DNA of 64,000 bases, taken from assembly GCA_036852015.1 (NCBI GenBank), contig JAANDG010000036.1, positions 399,501 through 463,500 of the forward strand, read 5' to 3'. Both the position numbers and the translations under genes were made by a program. Under the pieces are notes generated by a model. It had not been told where the DNA came from. It saw only the letters and a program-made list of their open reading frames with translations, and ran no database searches. Numbering within the stretch: the first letter of the stretch is position 1; the number at the start of each line of letters is the position of its first letter. Shown piece by piece: positions 40,301-52,300 of this stretch. Source of the DNA: Pelodera strongyloides. Its lineage: Eukaryota; Nematoda; Chromadorea; Rhabditida; Rhabditidae.

Positions 40301-43300
40301 AGGAAACAAAGCCTGAGCTCCCGGAGTTGAAATCAGGTCAGGGAACAGTCATTTCAGACTAGTGATCATATTCACCACCCTGATTCCCTATGGGGATATA
40401 CTCCCTGGGGGAAAAATATCATTCTAATATGAGACACGAAGGGACGGGTAATTCCCTGTGGAGAAAGGAATGATGAATACGGCGACAGTCACAAACTTAG
40501 TTTTTATAATCTGATAGCTTGATACTTGATTCGTCCATTTTTCAAAATACCTTAATTTCCAGGTTCATAGCCACGGACGCCGACTCTGGCACTTCCGGTG
40601 ATGTCATTTACGAAGTTCTCGACGACGAAGGCGGCCTTCTGGACATCGAAGTAGATACGGGACGTTTATTCTACGCGAGGTATTTATTCTTTAATATTAT
40701 TATTTTTTTGTATGATTTTAGTTTGCTAGCTTAACATTGTCATCAGCCCGTGTAAACCCCTGCATACTTGGTGTAAGATGGTCTTAGTCCTCTATTTAGG
40801 ACCTAGCCTGCATAATACTCTCTTTATTTCTCTTGTTTTTACTTATCATAGCCTTATATTATTCTAACAGAGATTTTTATTTATAGAGAAATGCCCGTCA
40901 AGTCCAAGGAGTATATGGTTAGGGTGCGCGCTTCCGATAAAGGAACGTCAAATATTCATTCGACTGATAGATTTGTGAAGATGCGCGACCATCGGACACA
41001 CTACGCGGGTAGGCACAGTTGTGAGCCTAAGCGTTTAATTAGGGAGTGCTATATGCGGGTACAAAATTGATTTATTACACGTTGCTTAGCACGGTCCTTT
41101 GTTAGTATGATGGTGTCCTTACCTTACCGCACCAACATCTTAGGGTACTCATTGGTTTACGAGCTGACAGCAACTACCCCAAGAACTTTCTTCTTTGTTC
41201 CTACGACTCGTTAATCCAATAAACATTTATTTATTAAAAGATAGGAGAATCATGCCTCATATATCAACTCATTATTTCAGATCCATCTGAAACACCGCAA
41301 TTTTTACGTCAAAAGTATATCGGCGTAGCGGAGGAAGGTCAGGCCCGAGGTGTCAATGTTGCTAGGGTATGCTTTTCTAAAGCGATTATGTATATTTTCC
41401 TGTATTAATCAATTATTATCCTACTCAGAGGTCTACTTGTATCTTCAAATGTCACAAACATAAACATTTAGACTAGTTGCTTCCTCTTTTGTGACACAAT
41501 CAGTCTATTTCTCTGTGGCTTTCTTTCTCTCCAGTTCTCTTCCTGTCTGGCAGGGAGTTTCCCGCTCAATTGACACGGTGTCGTCCTGGCACGTCCCTTA
41601 GGCGAAACCCGGGCGATAGGGAGTCAAGCTGCTACAAGTAGTGTTTTTAACCAGCGCAATACTCCGCTTGACAGACATTAGTGACTGTTTGTAAACTGTA
41701 TACGAGCGTAGTTGGGGCGACAGGCTGTTATTGGGGGCGACAGACTGCCATCGAGGGAAACTCCCTGTCAAATAGGAACAGAGTAATGTGAGAATATCTA
41801 ATGATGGATTCCGTAACTCAGGTATTCACATCGTCAAGAGACGCTCAGATCACCTACAGTATAGTGGAGGGCAACCAGGACACCGCGTTCGAAATTGATT
41901 CAGAAGGTGAGAGATTTTTGTATTTATTTCAACATTTATTAGCATAAGCACACACCCGTATGGGTGGAAATCAATAGAAGTACCAATAAACTGCAAATAA
42001 TAATGTACAAATTAAAGTACAAATTAATAAAATTTCCTGGTATTCGTCCTTCTATGAACTACTACTACTTGTTTCGTAACAACAATAATAATAAATAAAT
42101 CGCTTCAAGAACGTATTCCTTTATTCAAGAGGGGAGATGGGTTCAATACAGCCTTTCAACGTGTGTGGCTTATTCTTGTTGATTGTAATTATGATGGAGG
42201 GTAGTAGCAGTAGCACAACAAGCAGATATATTCACTGAGTTAGATCCCCAGCGAACATTTAAATTTTTGACTACACGGTATTAATTGAATATAAATAAAT
42301 GTGTTATTCCAGGTGTGATTCGAACTGCACAAGAGCTGGATCACGAAATTCAAGCTTCGTACACACTGAAGGTTATTGCGACAGGCACCTTCCTAGGACA
42401 TATTGACACTACGGTAGATGTGCAGGGTGAGTTTCCATTTTCCCACTTTATGACTTTCTCTCTTGTGCCTTTTGCGATGTCCCTTCCCTTCCCTTCTCTT
42501 TGTATAAGTGACTTCATCCTCTCTCCCTCTTTTTCTTCAAGTTTTAGCTTACTGCTTGTTTTATAAGCCTGAGGCCTTATTCACCAACACACAGGGAGCC
42601 CACGAGCGCTCTGAATCTCTTCTGCTCTCGCACTCTTTAGCTCCTTGGGGAGGGCAGGGAGGGCTCCCTGCGGCCTCTGATCTTTTTCGTTTCAGTGCTC
42701 AACATCAACGACAATTTTCCATCATTCCCGCATATACAGAGGAACAAACTGCCTGAAGGTACTTCTTTTATCTATTCTAAAGTAGCCAGCAGTAAGTTAC
42801 CGTATGTTTACGTAGACTACAAATCAGGCATCATACACTTCTAGGCTAAAGCGGCAGGCAAAGTGCGAAGTACACCGTGCAATTTTAAGCTGCAAAGTAC
42901 AAACTACAAATTACAAAGTACAATTCTAGGCACCGCTGTTGGAACCTTTGTGACGACGATCACTGCCAACGACGTGGATGGTGACTCGATTCTAGAATAT
43001 TCGATAGAAACCGAATTGGCAGATGGCCAAGTTGTTCCAGCAAAGGAAAGCCATTTCATAATGGAGAAGCACACCGGCACCATACACCTAATGAGACTCC
43101 TCGACCACGAGAAAGCCCGCGAAATCAAATTGAAGATAAAGGTACGGTAAGACAGGCTGCTAATAGTATGTACGCTGACTACCCTGCCATATCCAATAAG
43201 TTTCAGCTTTCAGCATGCCAGGGTTACCGACCCAACAATGATGTTGATAATTATAGTAACTTAAGCGGAAGCGCTGATGTATCGGAAGTCCACAAGATAC

Positions 43301-46300
43301 CGCTGTTGTGTTTGTATTTCCTAACAAAACGGTGTCTTATGGAGAGGTGCCTAAAATTCAATCCAACGAAATCAAATTCAAATAAACGTTATTTTGGTGA
43401 CTGGAGACACGCATGGGCTCAAGCCAATAGATCAAGGTTTGACATACGTGTGCTCCATTTGAGAGAAGATATGTTCATAGAATAGGTAGATCTTCGATCT
43501 TGTCCTGATGATGCCGAAAGGTGAAATCTTGAAATAATTTGTTTTACATCTGTCCAATCTGTCTTTTTGCGGGAGTCGTACTAACATAAGCTCGAATCTA
43601 CCTATTCTATGAAAATAAAGTAGAGTAGGCACGTGCCGAGCCCGTCTCCCGAGGTTTTAGAATAAAAGAAGTTTAATTACCAAAGTTTGAGGTTGCTCCT
43701 TGATAATGGCTTCGCCGAAACGTTGGTGATTTGAATAAAGATAAGAATTGTGTCTTATCGCGTGCCTACAGTACTTTATTAACGACGGACGTCCCCCATG
43801 AAGAAAGAAACATTTCTTGATATTCTATGAAACTTTATTTTGTTTAGGCTTGGGACGGTGTGAATGCCGCCTTCACCGACCTTACCATACAAGTTTTGGA
43901 CGAGAATGATAATGTGCCAGTGTTCGCGCAAACTTTCTACGACGTGGTTGTCACCGCAGGACTGGAAGGTTAGTCCTTTTCAACATTAAATTAGGGACGC
44001 GGTCACTGAAAATACCCCCTATATTTTATGTCTTTTTTATTAACTAAAAGGTAAATAAAACGTAACTTTTGATTAAAGAGGGTTCATTGCCCTCCCTTCA
44101 CCGAGATATTCACCGTGGGAAAAATATGGGCAGGTGCCAATCACTACAGTAAGAATGCATTGTGCATGCGCGCAGCCGATTGTTTTTTCTTCGGCCTCGC
44201 GCAATTTTCGAAAAACCATTGCGATTCCTGTTACTTTGTGTATGGTTGTTTGTTTTCATATTTTCTTATGCTTCTTTCTATGCTATATATAAGCAGCGTT
44301 GTAGGTTCTTATTATTCCCTTGCGTTTCTCGGAAAATTCCTTTTCTCGCAGGTGTATCTTTCTTTTACTCGACTCTCCTTTTCTCTCCTATTTTGTTCAT
44401 CCCGTTCCTGTGTATTCAGTCTGCTATTTTGCTAGGGCGATTGTGCCATTGTACCACCATTGATTGATTGATGTGTTTGTTAGTTCGTGTCGTATTAGGT
44501 TCATTTTTAGAAATATACCTCGTTCACTTGTTTTTGGTTGGATTGATGAGGTTCGTTCCTGTATATTTCGTTCTGATATTGCTTTTATATTTATATTTTC
44601 GTTTAGCTACTTCTTTTACGTATGCGCCCTTGCTTTTCGCGCTTATGTTTGCCCTGGCTTCAGTTTGCTTAGTTTTATAGTTTTATCCAGTAGCTTAATT
44701 TTTTTACTGTTATTCTTCCTTAATTTGCAACTCTTATGTTTCGAGAATGTACGTGCAATAACCCTTTTTATTTAGGTGTTTTCTTGACGCGTTCCGTGCA
44801 AATAATGAGTACTGAGTTTGTACAGTTGAAGGAGCGAAACTTTTTACAAGGAGGCATGGACAAACTACGGACATTTTGCCAGAGGTACTTATTTTTATTT
44901 TATTTTATTATGCTGCAGATAATTTCTCCAATATTTGCTCCTGACGTATAGTTCCAGCTTTAGTTCGCAGTTCGCAGTTCGCAGTTCGCAGTTAGTTCGC
45001 AGTTCGCAACAGTGTCTTAATATCTTAAAGTCTTAAAATCACTACTTGCGCGCGTAAGTCGGAGCACTCAATGCCATGCGCATGTGCATGCACCTTAATC
45101 ACAACACATGTAATCGTTTGTTATATTTGCTTTCAACACAGTGTTAATTAGCCCAGTATTCATGCCATATTATCTTGCTTGTTGGGCATGAAAATGCATA
45201 CCAAAGTTGGACTATTTTGTTATCTGTCAAAACTTGGAGAACTTGCAGAAACATTTATTTATTTGTATTTCAGATTTTTGACACTAAAATGGCTGGACTG
45301 TGTTGTGTGAACGACAAAGGACACCTCGCTGACGACACAAAAACAAACACGGTAAGGATATACTTGTATTGAGTACTATTTTATTTACTTTATGCCGTAT
45401 TGCTTCACTGAATAAAGAAAATTCAATGCCCCAAAAACGAACTCCTTGGTGTTGCAAGATTCATAACTCTCAGGTAGCTCAGATATTGACTGTTTCTTTT
45501 GGCTCAACACCCGTCCTCTTAAATATAAACTTTTTGAGTCTTAATTTACTTGACGAGTTGGAGTGTTATGATTCTAACACATCCATTCATTATATAGCAA
45601 TACAATATTGATTGTTTAGGTCTGCTGGTGCAAAGATGTGGCGACTTCGAGATCAGAAGTCGAAGGTCGTCCAAAAAACGCATTCTGTCGAAACTGTGTT
45701 CACTTTTTGCTATTTTTATGGCCTTATTTGTATACCTGTGTAATTATTTTATTTCTCGTTATTGCTCGTTTGGTAAGATGCGAATAAACATTTTGAAGAA
45801 TGTGCCTTGTTGATGCTATACGATTTTTTGTCATTTGTGTGTGTGATCATCTCACTTGATGATTGGATAAGGAGTCGTTGACCTGGCAAGAGTAACTAGT
45901 GTGCTGTTTGTAGAATGTTATGCACTGAAAACAGAAGAAAGCGAAAATATAGCCGCCACGTGCTCGAGTACAGCCGTTCCTTTAGTATTTGCCTGGTTTC
46001 CTCGACACTGCCGAAACTAAGGAGGTATTATTATTTAATATTGTTATTGTTTGTGAGATTCATATGACCCAAAACCATCTGCGTTGACCAAATCACATTT
46101 TTTTTCCTTTAAAACATTCAATCCCCACTTTTCCTTTTATTATCTTAAATAATGATTGTAGTTTGTAGCACCTGGCAATTTGCCAGGAGTTCTCTTTACT
46201 GTAGCACGCGTGTTATAGAAATTGGGTTACTGTAGCGCTTGGTCTCGCTGGATTATTTCCCCGAGGTGAATATCTCGGTGAGGGCACTGCAAATTGTAAT

Positions 46301-49300
46301 GTTTGCACAAAAATTGTGTTTTATTTACCTTTTAGTTAATAAAAAAGACATAAAATATAGGGGGTATTTTCAGTGACCGCGTCCCTTTAAGGGGAGGGTC
46401 ACCTCACCATTCACTGGTTGAAGGCACAGAATGGCACAGAACCTTGTATACAATACATAGGAGTGCAGTTTTTCTTCTCATACCGCTTACCATACCGCTT
46501 TAACGTCCGTAACTTTCAGCCGGAGCAACCGTAACCCAGATAAGTGCGATGGATGCTGATAGTGGGGAAAACGGACGTGTACACTATTCTATCGATGATC
46601 CGAGTGGGATGTTTAGGATTGATGCAGAAACAGGTAAGATAATGCCCAATTACATGAATTACTTGATGGCAGAATACGGAATGAAATTGTTAAAGCGAAA
46701 TACCGGCCGGTTTTTGAAGCGCATCGTGGACAAGCGAATTCTTGCGCATTTATTTAATTTACTCGAATTTGGCTCGATTTTTTATTATAATTTATGTTCA
46801 TTTGCATAAGCTGCGTAAGACTGCTGGTGTACTCGATGCGTTTCAAAAACCGGCCGGTATTTTGCTTTAAGACATTTTCAATACAAAACTGTTTTTTCAA
46901 CAGAATGAAATCAAGCTTGCCCTTGTGTGTATAGTATATTTTCTCATACAAACAAAAACTGTCTATTACATTATTACGCCTTCATTGTTTCCTGCTTGCT
47001 ATATTTATAAGAACATTGATCAAGCTACCATAATTCATTCTCTAACTGTAAATGCATTGAGCCTATGGTAACGCACTTCTTTCTTCAGGTGTACTAAGTA
47101 CTACGTCTCCCCTTCCCGCTGCCACAGCTTTTCTGCTTACCGTACGTGCTACGGATAGTGGAATACCGGCACAGCACTCTGACGTCACTGTGAAGATAAC
47201 TATTAGTAGTGAGCATGATGCACATCAAGCCGTATTCGAGAAGACGGAGTACCGGTAGGTTTTCCGACTACTTGCTGTCGGCGTACCTTTCCGGTGGTAG
47301 TTCATGGTGGCCCGCCGAGCGAGCTAACGACTATCGAGGCCCGCGGTGCGGGCCGAGAATCCGAAGTGCGTAGCGCGCGACACCCTATAATCGAATCGTG
47401 TAACAAACGTCCGTCTGTCTGAGGCGTTGACTAAATGCTCTTCGATGAATAAACAAACGTTTTTGAAGGACATCAGTTAATCCTTCAGTTATCACGCACA
47501 GATTTGTCCATGGGTACAATCTAAAGAGGACCCTTTCTTGCGCAAAAATATTGGCCTCTATTTGACCTCTATTTGACTTTGCGTAGTTGGCACACTTATT
47601 TTGTGAAATTTGGCACACTTATTTTGTGAAATTTATCTTTTTTCAGTTTCGCACTTCCCGAAAGTACCCCAGTGCACGTGACGTTTGGCAACGTTTCGGT
47701 GGAATCTCCAGATGACACGCCCCTTTTCTATCGTGTTATTGATCCGAAATATTCGACAATGTTTGATATCGATCGATTGGGGCTGATTTACTTACGGACC
47801 CCACTTGATAGAGAGCACCTGGCGGAGATGCAGTTCAAGGTGGGGAATATTAATTTTTTTCAATATTGACTTCGTGGTTGTGACGCGCTCCTGGCGCATA
47901 AGCTGCGCACCCTAAATGCTAAAGTGGTGCGCGGCTCACTCGCAACCCACATACAAAGCTTCCCCTTTGTGCAGCACCAAATTTTATGTTTTTATTCAGA
48001 TCGACGTGTCGAGCGGAAGGAGCGCTTCGTCGGAAAATTCCACGGCGACTGTTCTAGTAAAAGTTCTCGACGAAAATGACAACGCGCCTTATTTGGAGAG
48101 AAGTAATCAACTGAAAGTACAACTTGACGAGCATATGAAGGAGGGACAAGTGGTGCAGAGGTGAATAGTTTTAGTAAAAAATAATTTATTAATATCATAT
48201 AATTAAATCTTAGTATGTTTTCTTCTTTTGCACTCTCCAGTATTTCAGTTTAGATTCTACATGCATATTATGTGGGCTTGTAGTAGTAGTCTGTACTCTA
48301 GTACGAAGGTGTGAAGTGAATGTAAAATAATATTCCATACAATATCCATCAATAAAATAAATAAAAACTAAATTTTAGGTTATCGATTTCCGACCCGGAC
48401 GAGGGCGACAACGGTCGCGTCGCGTCTCGCATTGTGGCTGGTGACGACTACGGTATATTCTCCCTGGAGAGCGATACCGGAGCGCTAGTGTTTAATAAAT
48501 GGAATGATGATATGCTGAGTACTGTGGCGGAAAGGGGCGACTGGTCTATCACGGTAAGGCAGCAGAGATACTTTTTAAGGTACATTATATGAAAATAAGT
48601 GTATGCTTTATGCTCCCAAACTGAGTACAAAAATGTCTTTGAACCGTATGCTCGGTAGCCGCATTCCCATATATTCTACGCAAATTGGTTCCGTTGTGTG
48701 CGGAAAAGGCGCGGAGGCATAGTATTTTGCATGACATAACGCACGGAGATGCAACTTTCCAGTAAGATTTACGTACCAAGTGATGTACCGCTTTAAGACC
48801 ACTCATCTTCCAGGTTCTCGTTCGGGACTACGGTACTCCAGCCAAATTCTCACTAGTCGAAGTACCAATATCGATCGATATCGCCCGATGGAGCGGCACT
48901 GCTCCATTCTTTGTCGTGCCCGCCTACAGTAGACATGCCAGAGAGACTCTGGGACCTGGAGCGAGAATCATGACTGCGCACGCAGTCAATCGATTCGGGC
49001 TGGAAAACATCCCGCTCACTTATTCGCTGAGAGATAATGATGAGGTATTCATTGCAAATAAAAAAGTTGAGAACAACTGGACTAATTGAATTGAGTGGGA
49101 TTCCCAAAAAAAAAATATATTATTTATTTTTGGTAGCACGGCTACTCGAACTTGTAAATGTAGAGTGCAATTTTCTGCTGATGATTTTTTTTCAAGTTCT
49201 GCCAATTTAGCTGGGTTTACTTACTAATCTGTATATGTGCCCGTATTACCCTTACGCTCTGTTTTAGATCTTTTCAATCGACAGTGCTTCTGGTGTAATT

Positions 49301-52300
49301 ACCGTAAACCAGCAACTCGATTATGAGAAGACACAGGAATACAGTATGTCGGTCCACGTGACAGACGGAAAAGGTTTGTGGTTTACTCTTATTCCAGGTA
49401 AATGGTATTAGTCATTACATAGAAAAGTCAGAATGAAGTCATCAGTACCGAAAATCCAAATGGTGCACCGGAGATTGTTTGGCCCAATCTTGTCTCATGA
49501 GCCGCCCCTCCGACAGTGCGGAAATCGTGAGCAAGCAGTTCGCGACCCGCTCAACGTCGGCCCATAGGCCGCAACTTACATAGAAAGCTTTCTCATTGTC
49601 TATCGAAAACTTCCAGGAAGATCAGCCGTTGCTCCTGTCCAACTCTTTGTCATGCCCGTCGACGAGTATCCACCGGTCTTCGGGAAACCATCGTACACGT
49701 TCCAAGTAAATTTATAAATCTCTTTCTCCGCCCTTCCTCATCTTTTCTCGCATACTTTTGATCCACTGTTTAGCAACCTTGTCCGGTACGTAATTGGTCA
49801 CAGGTTCGATTCCAGTCCGCTGCTAATTATTTTGCTTTCAGGTTCCTCTTGATTCTGCCGTCGGCTCTGAAATTGGTCAGCTTTCTGCTGTCGATGCTGA
49901 TTCAGGCAAGGATGGAAAGATACGGTACCGTTTGGAAGATTCTGGACGAGGATCAGACAGTCAGAGAAATACGGGGACAACATTCGTAGGAATAGACCCA
50001 GACACTGGAGTGATACGACTCACCAAAGAGGTACTGATTGTAGTTTGTAGTTGGTAGTTTGGAGATTGAACAATTAGATATGCTTGAAAATGATATCGTT
50101 ACTCCCAAGTTTTTAGCAGGGTATCACCTGTTTTGCTACTCGTGCGACTTATAGCATAAAGCATCGATAGCGGTGACAATCATAGAGAGAGCGGCGACAC
50201 GGGATACCCTCTCAGACACCCGTGTGTGATATTAGCCCGTCTCGGGACGACGGAAATGTTCCGTTGGGGAACTCATTTGTATGCAAATTTTTCCTCAAGG
50301 TAGTCTAGATAGTCGAGAAATTTGCATACAACTGAGTTCCCCAACGGAACATTTCCGTCGTCCCGAGAATACGGTATATTGTTGTAGCACCTCATAGAAA
50401 CCTGCGACGCGGATTGTGCTATTGTTCAAAGAGTTCAAAGTGTGCTGCTTTTCTGCATCGACCCAATTTTCAGATTGAAACCAAGCGGAACCGAACCATT
50501 CAAACGGCTATAATCATTGCGGAAAGCGGACCGTTACAGCAGACACGGATTCCAGTGTATTTTGAGGTAACATTTTTGTGACTAGCAAGCCTTCTTATTT
50601 TTGTTCGACCAAGCATAACCTAGTACCACGCCCACTGTTTTTCTGATTATGATTACTATTCCTGCCATACCGTACAGTGTTATGACCGTCATGAATGGAG
50701 CACAATTTGCATATAATACAGTAGTTGTCTTTGCGTCTCAAAACCACGTACCATACCACTTCAAACATTTTGCTCGACAGAAAAGGGGTTTCATTTTCAA
50801 AACAACTTTCTATTTCAGATCGGAACCTTTGGCCCGACGTCTGCATCTCCAATTCTCCCCTTCAGTATGGTCACTCTCGCTTCTGTAGCCGTCGTCGCTC
50901 TCTTCGTTGCCCTGCTCTGTATTCTGATTCTCTGCGTATTCCGGTATAAAGCAAAGTCCAAGGAGCTAGATAACCCGAAGAAACAGGTGATTCGATGTGA
51001 TAAATCGTATACTAGCTTTGTTTTGATCTGTATGTTAGTTATAAGGAAGTATATAGTCTCCCCCTTTGATACGCTCTTTGAGGAGCTCCGAGAGTAAGGC
51101 TCAAGATATAAGCATCGATATAAGATAGAGAGTGGCCCGCAACATTCGTCCATGCTTCATTCTTAGTTTTCAGTTTTTGAAATAAATATTAGAGATTGGA
51201 GTTTGAAGTTTGAAGTTTGAAGCTTTTAATCAATAAGTCATTCAGGTCTACTCGGTGAGCAAGGGCCAGGTGGCCGTGATGACTGACATCAATAGAATGT
51301 CGCCCAAATTTGTGCCGATGCCACCTCTACGCTCAGAGCTGCCCAAGTCGAATAAGGTAGGATAGATCGTAGATGTTTGCATATCGGAACCGATTTATTT
51401 GCTTCACCTCTGAAACTGTACAAATGTTCAAAGTGGTTACATACGCTCAATATCTTATTTCATTAGAGCGACATTTGCAAGATTTGCACATATTATGTTC
51501 AGAAACCATACCTAAACACTTCATCAAATATAATTATAATTGTGCTGAGTGTAACAGGGAACTGTTTGCAAAGGAGAGCCGAGGTTTCCAAAAAATAATA
51601 ATAACGTATTTCCAGACTTCATCGCTATCGTCATCCGCGTCCGCGCACTCGAACATTAGAAATTCTGGGTTATCTCGAGAATTTTTCTCGTCTAGGTCCC
51701 AGCCCGATTCAGGGATCGATCCGGATACGGTAATCTAATTTTTACCTCAATTTCTGTAGGTAGGGTCACCTACATGGCTGTAGTGGTCTAAGGCGCTTTC
51801 TCAAGCAGAGCAGGCACTACGGCTCGTTTCTTCGACTTCTACCTATCTCGGTACAATTGGATTTTGCTCACAGCTATGATAGAAACCCCCGTGTCATTAG
51901 TCAATTATAATTATAATAATTTATTGACACATTAATATAAGTGCGCATCATATAAAATGATGATGAGAGGTTGGCAAATTAAGTCACATGAGTTTCCTTC
52001 GAGAAAATTGATTAATTGTTATTTCTAATCGCAATGTAACCAAGTATATATGCATATACATACATATTTATATACCCTCATTTAGGTATCCTTGTCTTCG
52101 TCGATGACCGATTATCTAACTTCTTTGGGCGTAAATACATCGACATCACATCAACAGACGAGGCCAAGGATACGGAGGCTCGACCCGAGGTTTGTTCTAT
52201 AATTTTTCTTTAAAGCGAACTACCGGCCGGTTTTTGAAACACATTGAGTACACCAGCATACTTATGCAGCTTATGCAAATGAATATAAAAAAATCAAGGT

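Noticed and set aside
44115..44775. Long Phe/Leu-rich frames suggesting membrane proteins inside the 2.4-kb element
   Set aside because: T-rich composition alone produces them. They overlap one another in two frames and have no start, splice or family support.
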